Shown one piece after another: positions 50,305 through 57,821 of a stretch of DNA of 62,242 nucleotides (position 1 is the first letter of the stretch; each line of letters starts with the position of its first letter). This stretch comes from Acidobacteriota bacterium (GTDB lineage: Bacteria > Acidobacteriota > JAAYUB01), in contig JAKQOW010000107.1 in the NCBI GenBank assembly GCA_029565065.1, positions 1-62,242 on the forward strand. Direction: 5' to 3'. Position numbers and translations under genes: made by a program. The notes under the pieces were generated by a model. It saw only the letters and a program-made list of their open reading frames with translations. It had not been told where the DNA came from and did not search any database.

Positions 50305-51719
50305 TGGGCGCGGCGACATTCCTCCAGGGGCGGCTCGTCCGCCGCGCCGCCAGCCTGGTCCTGGCGCTCGGCCTGTGGTTCCTGCCTGTCCCGGCGGGCC
50401 TCACCGCCCAGTCCTGGCACCTCTTCGCTATATTCATCGCGACGATCTTCGCGGTCGTCGCCGGCGCGCTGCCCATCCTGACCGCCTCCCTGATCGGGGC
50501 GGGGGCGGCGGTCCTGAGCGGAACTCTGCTCCCGGCCAAGGCGTGGGAGGGATTCGCCAACGGGACGATCCTGCTGATCGTCTCGGCGTTCCTGGTGGCG
50601 CGCGCCGTGGTCAAATGCGGCTTGGGAAAGCGGCTGGGGTACCTCGTGGTCAGCCTCTTCGGCCGCTCCACGCTGGGCCTGGGCTACAGCATCTTCATCC
50701 TGGACGCCGTCATCGCCCCCGCGTTCCCGAGCAACACGGCCCGCTCGGGGGTGCTCTACCCCGTCATCTACTCGCTGGCCCAGTCGGGCGGCTCCCGGCC
50801 GGAGGACGGGACGCAGAAGCGCCTCGGCAGCTACCTCATGTTTTGCGGCATGGCCAGCCTGTGCCTCTCCTCCGGCCTGTGGCTGACGGCCATGGCGGGC
50901 AACGCCCTCGGCGTCGAGATCGCCAGGAACTTCGGCCTGACCATCACCTTCGGCTCCTGGCTGGTGGCCTCCAGTGTGCCCACGCTGGCGGCCTTTGCCC
51001 TCCTGCCGCTGCTGCTCTACAAAATCATCCCGCCCGAGGTGAAGGCCACGCTGGACGCGCCGCCGGCGGCGCGGCAAGCCCTGCGGGAGATGGGCGGCCT
51101 GAGCCGGGACGAGAAGTGGGTGACCGGCATCTTCGTGGGGATGGTGGGGCTGTGGGCCCTGTCCGGCACCCTGCATCTGGACTCCACGGCTGTGGCTTTC
51201 CTGGGCCTCGGCGTCCTCCTGGCGACCGACGTGCTGACGCTCAAGGACATTGCCCAGGAGGGTGACGTGCTGGCCACCTTCATCTGGTTCGCGGTGCTCT
51301 ACACGCTCAGCAGCCAGCTCAACGAGCTGGGCTTCATGGGCTTCCTGGGCGAGCAGATCGCCCGGGGCCTGGTGGGCATCCCCTGGCCGGCGGTCTACGT
51401 CGTGCTCATCGTGCTGTACGTGCTCATGCATTACCTGTTCGTCAGCCAGACGGCTCACGTGCTGGCGCTCCTGGGCGTCTTTCTCGACGTCGGCGCCAAG
51501 GTGGGCGTACCCGTAGCGCCCCTGGCCTTCGGCCTGCTCTTCGCCAGCAACTATTTTGCCGTGATCACGCCGCAGGGCTCCAGCGCCAACGTCATCTTCG
51601 CCGGGAGCGGCTACCTGACCCAGGGCGAGCTGTACAAGCTGGGCGGCCTGGTGACGGCGTTCATGCTGGTCATCTTCCTGGTGGTCGGCACGCCGTGGCT
51701 CATGCTGGTGACGCGCTGA
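50304..51719 (+). CDS. DASS/SLC13-type dicarboxylate transporter
   Basis: 471 residues, about 12 hydrophobic segments. It has the DASS stretches ILLIVSAFLVARAVVKCGLG and AVIAPAFPSNTARSG (the SNT substrate motif) in the first half and FASNYFAVITPQGSSANVIF (second SNT-like motif) in the second, as in CitT-type carriers. Probably exchanges or imports fumarate, succinate or malate. Genetic coupling to aspartase supports fumarate/succinate handling. Confidence 0.85.
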   Translation: MGAATFLQGRLVRRAASLVLALGLWFLPVPAGLTAQSWHLFAIFIATIFAVVAGALPILTASLIGAGAAVLSGTLLPAKAWEGFANGTILLIVSAFLVARAVVKCGLGKRLGYLVVSLFGRSTLGLGYSIFILDAVIAPAFPSNTARSGVLYPVIYSLAQSGGSRPEDGTQKRLGSYLMFCGMASLCLSSGLWLTAMAGNALGVEIARNFGLTITFGSWLVASSVPTLAAFALLPLLLYKIIPPEVKATLDAPPAARQALREMGGLSRDEKWVTGIFVGMVGLWALSGTLHLDSTAVAFLGLGVLLATDVLTLKDIAQEGDVLATFIWFAVLYTLSSQLNELGFMGFLGEQIARGLVGIPWPAVYVVLIVLYVLMHYLFVSQTAHVLALLGVFLDVGAKVGVPVAPLAFGLLFASNYFAVITPQGSSANVIFAGSGYLTQGELYKLGGLVTAFMLVIFLVVGTPWLMLVTR

Positions 51720-51844
51720 GCCATGCCGCGGCTCGGGCAGCGCGCCGCCGCGGACAAACGACGCTGGGTTTTCGGAACGCCGGATCCGGGGGTGATAACA
51801 AGCCGGATAGTGCCGGAGCTGACTGAATCGTGAGACGGTGATGA

Positions 51845-52573
51845 ATGGTCGCCATGGAACAGAAACCAGAAAGCACGCCGTTGCGGCCCCGGAAGCACCC
51901 GGTGCCGTCGTGGCTCGAGCGCGTGCTCCTGGTATCGGGGGCGGTCTTCCTGACGGTCTTCGCGATCGGGCGCTTCGACGGCTGGATGTCTTCCCGGGCG
52001 GCGCTCCAGCAGTTCGATCAGGGCCACATCGCCGAGAAACCCGTTCCCCCGGGGAACGGGCACCCGCTGCCGGGGAAGGACGAGGTTGATTTCGGCCTCT
52101 GGTCCAAACAGCGGATCGAGAAATTCATGGAAAGCCTGTCGCTGGCGCCGGAGCCGGCCTTGGCGGTCCTGGAACTGGAGCGGCTGCGGATCCGCGTCCC
52201 GGTGTTCGCGGGAACCGGCGAACTGGCCCTGAACCGGGGGGTGGGATGGATACCCGGCACGGCCCGGCCGGGCGAAATGGGCAACATCGGGATCGCCGGA
52301 CACCGCGACGGGTTCTTCCGCGGGTTGATGCACGTGCAGGCTGGCGACCGGATTGAACTGCAGCTTCCGGACCAGACGATGGTCTACCGCGTCAGCCGGA
52401 CAGAGGTCGTCAATCCCGGGGACGTCCAGGTCCTGCAGCCGCAGGGCCAGCCGTCGCTCACCCTGGTGACCTGTTTTCCGTTCTATTTCGTCGGCAACGC
52501 CCCGCAGCGCTTCATCGTCTTCGCCACCCTGGAAGGCGCGCAGCCTGCCGACGACCAGGAGGGCGGCCAATGA
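51845..52573 (+). CDS. Sortase (class D/E-like)
   Basis: A membrane anchor (about residues 26-46) precedes a sortase beta-barrel. The catalytic triad is His153 (GHRDGFFRGL), Cys210 (LVTCFPFYFVG) and Arg222 (PQRFIV). The N-terminal ELERLRIRVPVFAGTGELALN is typical. Start 51845 or 51854; neither has a strong ribosome binding site. A protein with an LPKTG tail is encoded 168 bp downstream and is the likely substrate. Sortases are best known from Gram-positive bacteria; here the neighbours are outer-membrane proteins. Confidence 0.88.
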   Translation: MVAMEQKPESTPLRPRKHPVPSWLERVLLVSGAVFLTVFAIGRFDGWMSSRAALQQFDQGHIAEKPVPPGNGHPLPGKDEVDFGLWSKQRIEKFMESLSLAPEPALAVLELERLRIRVPVFAGTGELALNRGVGWIPGTARPGEMGNIGIAGHRDGFFRGLMHVQAGDRIELQLPDQTMVYRVSRTEVVNPGDVQVLQPQGQPSLTLVTCFPFYFVGNAPQRFIVFATLEGAQPADDQEGGQ

Positions 52574-52741
52574 ACGATCACCCGACGGCTCCTTCGGGGA
52601 TCCGTTGAAGGTGGGTAATGAATTCAAAACATCCCAAAGGCAAACGCAGGAGGTGTTTATGACGTGACTGATTTGGACGGGCGGAACTGTAGCATTGTGA
52701 TGTGATTGGACTGACTCGAAATTAAAAAAAGGAGCATGACT

Positions 52742-53518
52742 ATGAGCACGAGACGGAAATTCTTCGTGGGCCTGTGCACCGCGCTCGCTATCGCCCTGCT
52801 GGCTGTTCCAGCGGCGGCACAGACCAGCACCACGACCAGCACGGCCGGGACGGCCGAGATGAAGACTGCGCAATTGAGTGGAACGGTCCTGGCTGTGGAG
52901 GGCAATAATCTCATCGTCAAGATGGCCGACGGTGAGACCCTCGTGTTCACACCGCCCCCGGACCGGAAGTTCACTATCGATGGCCAAGAGATCCCTTGGA
53001 ATCGGGTCCAGCCCGGAACGACGCTGAATGCGACGGTCACCGTCACCAAGACCCCGATCACAGATCGGACAGTGCAGAACTTGGCGGGGAAGGTCTTTTA
53101 TGTCGCCGCGCCCACGGTGATCCTGAAACTCCCGACCGGAGAATGCCGGAAGTATGTCGTCAAGAAGGACTCCCCGGTCAAGTTCTATGACATCAACAAG
53201 AAAGAGATCACGGTGTTCGATCTGAAGAAGAACATGAACATCGAGGCCACCAAGATCACCGAGGCGGAGCGGGTGGAATTGTCGGCCGGTGTCGTCGTCA
53301 CCGGGACGGCTCCGAAGGTGGAACCCGCGCCCGCCGCGCCGGCTCCGGCTCCTGCCCCGGCTCCGGCCCCGGTTCCGGCCCCTGCTCCGGCTCCGGCTCC
53401 GGCTCCGGCGGAACCGCCGCAGCAGCTGCCGAAGACCGGCGGTGCGCTGCCGCTGGTGGGGCTGCTCGGGCTGATCCTCACCGGCGCGGCGCTGGGCATC
53501 CGGATGTTCCGTCGCTGA
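52742..53518 (+). CDS. Exported protein with LPKTG sorting signal
   Basis: AAGGAG is eight bases before ATG 52742. Residues 1-27 are a signal peptide. Two beta-rich domains (about 40-110 and 115-195) are followed by an (Ala-Pro)n stalk encoded by a GC-rich tandem repeat (about 53330-53410), then LPKTG at 229-233, a hydrophobic helix and a basic end (MFRR). This is a full sortase cargo signal. The beta domains are similar in style to the protein at 55324-55872 (short valine-rich strands, ADGE/TDGS turns). Function unknown, perhaps a surface or periplasmic structural protein. Confidence 0.85.
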   Translation: MSTRRKFFVGLCTALAIALLAVPAAAQTSTTTSTAGTAEMKTAQLSGTVLAVEGNNLIVKMADGETLVFTPPPDRKFTIDGQEIPWNRVQPGTTLNATVTVTKTPITDRTVQNLAGKVFYVAAPTVILKLPTGECRKYVVKKDSPVKFYDINKKEITVFDLKKNMNIEATKITEAERVELSAGVVVTGTAPKVEPAPAAPAPAPAPAPAPVPAPAPAPAPAPAEPPQQLPKTGGALPLVGLLGLILTGAALGIRMFRR

Positions 53519-53829
53519 TCGCCTGGCGGCGGGAAGCGGCGGGCTTGGGCCCACTGTGAACCGGCACATCCGCCGATGAAGGGTGAAAACCGCTTTCGGG
53601 CGGCTTCCCTGGCCGCCCGAAAGCGCATAGCTTGGAAACAGTCTCTACACGCGGAGAATCCGCCATTCGGTCACGCGCCGGGGCTCTGCCCCGGCTCGTG
53701 ACCATGCTAAACATGGTCGCCCACCTCGATGCCAAGATCCTGCTGAAAACCCATCGGGACTTGCTGGCATCGCTAATCATCGAAGCGCGGGTGGACGGCG
53801 GATCGGCGACTGGCAAGTGAGGAGGCAAA
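53519..53829. other. Intergenic region with one strong hairpin
   Basis: 311 bp between the LPKTG protein and the GH13 gene. Besides the hairpin at 53591-53625 it contains a 62-codon frame with a TTG start and no ribosome binding site, which I do not accept as a gene. Confidence 0.6.
53591..53625 (+). terminator. Terminator-like hairpin after the LPKTG gene
   Basis: A perfect 14-bp stem (CGCTTTCGGGCGGC / GCCGCCCGAAAGCG) with a 7-nt loop, 72 bp after the stop. No T-run follows, so it may be a rho-assisted or non-canonical terminator, or a REP-like palindrome. Confidence 0.5.
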
Positions 53830-55305
53830 ATGCAGGATCGCGGATATCCTTCACTGTACCAGATCAACACCCGGGTTTGGCTGACGGAGTTGTCCCGGCG
53901 GCTCGGCCGGCCGGCGACGCTGGATGACGTGCCCGACGCCGAATTGGACCGCCTGACCGACTTGGGCTTCGACTGGATCTGGTTCCTGAGCATCTGGCAG
54001 ACGGGTCCGGCCGGGCAGCGGATTTCGCGCGCCAATCCCGAATGGCGCCGGGAATTTCAGGGAACACTGCCGGATCTGCAGGAGGAGGACATCGCCGGAT
54101 CCGGGTTCGCCATCACCGCCTACACCGTCGCGACCGCGCTCGGGGGGGATGCGGCGCTGGGGCGCCTGCGCCGGCGCCTGGCGGCTCGCGGGCTGAAGCT
54201 GATGCTCGATTTCGTCCCGAACCACCTGGCGCCGGATCATCCGTGGGTGAAGAGTCACCCGGACTACTTCGTTGCCGGGACGGCAGACGATTTGTCGCGA
54301 GAGCCGCAGAACTACACCCGGGTCAGGCGGAAGCCGGGGGATCTGGTCCTGGCCTACGGCCGGGATCCGTATTTCCCCGGTTGGCCGGACACCCTGCAGC
54401 TCGACTACGGCAACCCCGCCGCCCAGGCGGCGATGATCCGGGAGCTCCGGGCCATCGCCGCCCGCTGCGACGGCGTGCGCTGCGACATGGCGATGCTGGT
54501 GCTGCCCGAGGTGTTCGGGCGCACCTGGGGCCGGCCGGCGGCGCCGTTCTGGCCGGCGGCGATCCAGGCCGCGCGCGAAGTGACGCCGGATTTCCGCTTC
54601 ATGGCCGAAGTCTACTGGGACCTGGAGTGGACCCTCCAGCAACAGGGATTCGACTACACGTACGACAAGCGCCTGTATGACCGGCTGCGTGAGGGGGCCG
54701 CCCGGCCGGTGCGCGAGCACCTGCATGCGGCGATGGACTTTCAGGTCCGGCTCGCGCGGTTCCTGGAAAATCACGATGAGCCCCGCGCCGCCGCCACCTT
54801 CGATCCGCTCGTCCACCGGGCCGCGGCGGTGATCACGTACTCCGTCCCCGGCCTGCGCTTCTTTCACCAGGGGCAGTTCGAGGGCCGGCGCCGGCGCATC
54901 TCGCCACATCTCGTCCGGGGGCCGGAGGAATCTCCGGACCGGGATCTTGAAGCGTTCTACAGCCGGCTGCTCGCCGTGCTTCGCCGCCCCACGGTCAGGA
55001 GCGGGGAGTGGCAGCCCCTCGCCGCCCGACCGGCCTGGGACGGGAACGGCTCCTGGGACGCGTTCGTCGCCCACGCCTGGCGGGGATCCGACGGTGAGCG
55101 GCTGCTGGTCGCCGTGAACTTCGCGCCTCATCACAGCCAGTGCTTTCTCGAGCTGCCGTTTCCCGAGTTGAAAGAAGGCCCGGTCCGCCTCCGGGACCTG
55201 CTGGGCCCAGCCTGCTACGAGCGCGATGGAACGGAATTGTTCGAACGGGGGCTGTACCTCGACATGCCGCCCTGGTCCTATCATGCCTTCGATACCAGAG
55301 AATGA
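53830..55305 (+). CDS. Cytoplasmic GH13 alpha-amylase-family enzyme
   Basis: ATG 53830 follows GTGAGGAGG. 491 residues, no signal peptide. GH13 catalytic positions: nucleophile Asp219 (GVRCDMAML), acid/base Glu260 (FMAEVYWD) and Asp316 (LENHDEPR); conserved region I is LMLDFVPNHLAPDHPW. A short C-terminal beta domain ends at residue 491. It may be a glucanotransferase, trehalose-related or sucrose-type enzyme; the active-site style does not settle it. Downstream is a small exported protein 18 bp away. Confidence 0.88.
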   Translation: MQDRGYPSLYQINTRVWLTELSRRLGRPATLDDVPDAELDRLTDLGFDWIWFLSIWQTGPAGQRISRANPEWRREFQGTLPDLQEEDIAGSGFAITAYTVATALGGDAALGRLRRRLAARGLKLMLDFVPNHLAPDHPWVKSHPDYFVAGTADDLSREPQNYTRVRRKPGDLVLAYGRDPYFPGWPDTLQLDYGNPAAQAAMIRELRAIAARCDGVRCDMAMLVLPEVFGRTWGRPAAPFWPAAIQAAREVTPDFRFMAEVYWDLEWTLQQQGFDYTYDKRLYDRLREGAARPVREHLHAAMDFQVRLARFLENHDEPRAAATFDPLVHRAAAVITYSVPGLRFFHQGQFEGRRRRISPHLVRGPEESPDRDLEAFYSRLLAVLRRPTVRSGEWQPLAARPAWDGNGSWDAFVAHAWRGSDGERLLVAVNFAPHHSQCFLELPFPELKEGPVRLRDLLGPACYERDGTELFERGLYLDMPPWSYHAFDTRE

Positions 55306-55323
55306 AACCGAGGAGGTGTCTTG

Positions 55324-55872
55324 ATGTTTCGCAGCCGCGTGTTCGTTCCGACCCTGATCCTCGCCGCGCTGACGATCGTCGCGCCGGCCGCTGAGCCGCC
55401 GAAAGCGGTCAAGGAAAGCAAGACCGTCGTGCGCACGGCCGTCATCGAGGCGATCGATTACGCCGAACGCATGGTCACCTTCAAGTATGCGGATGGTGAA
55501 GTGGAAACGGTGTTCGCCACACCCGAGATGACGCGGTTCGACGCGCTCAAGGTGGGCGACAAGGTGACGTTCACGTTTGAGGAGTCGATGGTCTACCAGA
55601 TCGCCAAGCCGGGCGACGCGCCCAAGGCGCCGGAATCCCGGTCCATCACCGCCAGCCCCGGCGCCAAGCCGGGTGGCACGTCGAAGCGTGAGTTGACCAC
55701 CACGGTGACCGTCGTGGCGATCGACCGGGAGGTTCCGTCCGTCACCGTCCGGAACACGGACGGTTCCGTGAAAACGTTCACGGTCAAGGACAAGACAAAC
55801 TTGGCCGGCGTCAAAACGGGTGATACGATTACCATCACCTTCACCCAGGCGCTGATGATCAGCGTCGAATGA
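55324..55872 (+). CDS. Small exported protein with duplicated beta domain
   Basis: ATG 55324 follows GAGGAGGTG. A signal peptide (residues 1-24) precedes two similar halves: RTAVIEAIDYAERMVTFKYA ... LKVGDKVTFTFEE (about 38-95) and TTVTVVAIDREVPSVTVRNT ... VKTGDTITITFTQ (about 122-180). It is an internal duplication of an OB-like or small beta-barrel fold. It is similar in style to the LPKTG protein. The function is not known. It is followed by SulP 45 bp downstream. Confidence 0.75.
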   Translation: MFRSRVFVPTLILAALTIVAPAAEPPKAVKESKTVVRTAVIEAIDYAERMVTFKYADGEVETVFATPEMTRFDALKVGDKVTFTFEESMVYQIAKPGDAPKAPESRSITASPGAKPGGTSKRELTTTVTVVAIDREVPSVTVRNTDGSVKTFTVKDKTNLAGVKTGDTITITFTQALMISVE

Positions 55873-55916
55873 CCGGCCGGGCGACCGGCCGCCGACTGTC
55901 TGGCAGGAGAGTCGCC

Positions 55917-57608
55917 ATGAGCAACGATCGTGGGGGAGCGCTCCGATTCATGCTTCCGGAGTGGATGCCGGCCTACCGCCGGGAGTGGTTCCGGCCGGAC
56001 CTCGTCGCCGGCCTCACCGTCGCGGCGGTGGTGATCCCCAAGGCGATGGCTTACGCCTCCATCGCCGGGCTGCCCGTGCAGGTGGGCTTTTACACGGCGT
56101 TCCTGCCCATGGTGATCTACGCAGTCCTCGGCACCTCGCGGGTGCTGAGCGTGAGCACCACCACGACGCTCGCCATCCTGGCGGCGGCGGCGCTCGGCGA
56201 GGCGGCTCCCGGCGGGGAGCCGGCGGCGCTCCTGGCCGCCTCGGCGACCCTGACGCTGCTGGTCGGGGGGATCCTCGTGCTGGCGGCGGTGCTGCGGCTG
56301 GGCTTTGTCGCCAACTTCATCTCGACGCCGGTGCTGCTGGGTTTCAAGGCCGGCATCGGCATTGTCATCGTGGTGGACCAGCTGCCGAAACTGATGGGTG
56401 TCCATTTCCCCAAGGGTTCGTTCCTGACGAATCTCCTGGGTCTCGTCAGGGAAATTCCCCACGCCTCCCTGGCGACGGTGGCTGTGGCTGCCGTGATGAT
56501 CGGGCTGCTGGCGGGGCTGGAGCACTTCCTGCCCAAGGCGCCGGCCCCGCTCATCGCGGTGGCCGTGGGGATCGCCGGCGTGGGCCTGTTGGGTCTCGAA
56601 GCGTTCGGCGTTCGGACCGTCGGCCAGGTGCCCACGGGCCTGCCGCCGCTGACCCTGCCCGACGTGTCCCTGGTCGCCACACTCTGGCCGGCGGCGGTGG
56701 GCATCGCGCTGATGAGCTTCACCGAAACGGTGGCCGCCGGACGGGCGTTCCAGCAGCGAGACGAACCCGTTCCGCGGGCGAACCGGGAACTTGTGGCGAC
56801 GGGCCTGGCGAACCTGGGTGGCGCTTTTCTGGGCGCCATGCCGGGCGGTGGCGGGACCACCCAGACCGCCGTCAACCGCCTGACAGGCGCTCGCACGCAG
56901 TTGGCGGAGCTGGTCACTGCCGCAGTCACGCTACTGACCATGCTGTTCCTGGCTCCTTTCATCGGGCGGATGCCGGAGGCGACTCTGGCCGCAGTGGTGA
57001 TCGTATACTCGGTGGGTCTGATCCAGCCGGCCGATTTCATGACGATCCTCAAGGTCAGGCGCATGGAATTCCTGTGGGCGGTGATCGCCATGGTCGGAGT
57101 CGTGCTGCTGGGCACGCTCCAGGGCATCGTCATCGCCATCATCGTGTCGCTGGTGGCGCTGGCCCACCAGGTGTCCAACCCGCCGGTGCTCGTGCTGGGG
57201 CGCAAGCCGGGCACCAACGTCTTCCGCCCCCGCACGGCAGAGCACCCGGCGGACGAGACATTCCCCGGCCTGCTCATTGTGCGACTCTTCGGACGCATCT
57301 TTTTCGCCAACGCGACGCATGTCGCGGACAAGCTGCAGCATCACCTGGCGGAGACGAAACCCGTGGTCGTGGCCCTGGACCTCAGCGCGGTGTTCGACTT
57401 CGAGTACACCGCCCTCAAGATGTTGATCGAGGCAGAGCAAAAATTGCAGGAACTCGGCATCACCCTTTGGCTGGTAGGGCTCAATCCCGAGGTGCTGTCC
57501 ATGGTGAAGCGCTCGCCCCTCGGCAACGTCCTTGGCCGGGAGCGGATGTTCCACAACCTGGAAGAGGTGGTGGCCCGCTTTCAGACGCGATCGGGCCAAC
57601 CCGCCTGA
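55917..57608 (+). CDS. SulP-family anion transporter with STAS domain
   Basis: ATG 55917 follows GGCAGGAGA; the longer frame from 55869 lacks a good ribosome binding site. 563 residues: 11 or so membrane helices (VAAVVIPKAMAYASIAGLPVQ, GFKAGIGIVIVVDQLPK, LGAMPGGGGTTQTAVNRLTGAR) and a C-terminal STAS domain (about 440-550, VVVALDLSAVFDFEYTALKML). Transports sulfate, bicarbonate or a related anion. The STAS domain lacks a clear phosphorylatable Ser at the usual spot but has Ser in the ALDLSA strand. The bicarbonate option is interesting given the carbonic anhydrase nearby, but they are 8 kb apart. Confidence 0.88.
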   Translation: MSNDRGGALRFMLPEWMPAYRREWFRPDLVAGLTVAAVVIPKAMAYASIAGLPVQVGFYTAFLPMVIYAVLGTSRVLSVSTTTTLAILAAAALGEAAPGGEPAALLAASATLTLLVGGILVLAAVLRLGFVANFISTPVLLGFKAGIGIVIVVDQLPKLMGVHFPKGSFLTNLLGLVREIPHASLATVAVAAVMIGLLAGLEHFLPKAPAPLIAVAVGIAGVGLLGLEAFGVRTVGQVPTGLPPLTLPDVSLVATLWPAAVGIALMSFTETVAAGRAFQQRDEPVPRANRELVATGLANLGGAFLGAMPGGGGTTQTAVNRLTGARTQLAELVTAAVTLLTMLFLAPFIGRMPEATLAAVVIVYSVGLIQPADFMTILKVRRMEFLWAVIAMVGVVLLGTLQGIVIAIIVSLVALAHQVSNPPVLVLGRKPGTNVFRPRTAEHPADETFPGLLIVRLFGRIFFANATHVADKLQHHLAETKPVVVALDLSAVFDFEYTALKMLIEAEQKLQELGITLWLVGLNPEVLSMVKRSPLGNVLGRERMFHNLEEVVARFQTRSGQPA

Positions 57609-57821
57609 ACACGGGCGGATGACGAACGATTGCCTGTGGGCGGCGGGATCACGCGACCACGGCAGACTCGGTTGCGGTGGGCTCAGCGAGCGATTGATTG
57701 CGATTCAAATCCCGTGTATCTTGCCTCTCAAAGACGAGCGCCGGCGCGCTCACGCGCTCAAATTTCAGTCTCCTGACCGGGCCGAGGTGGCAATCGGGAT
57801 GACCTCTGCTGGAGGAGTCGA

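Noticed and set aside
53632..53820. 62-codon frame before the GH13 gene
   Set aside because: TTG start, no ribosome binding site, no recognisable features.
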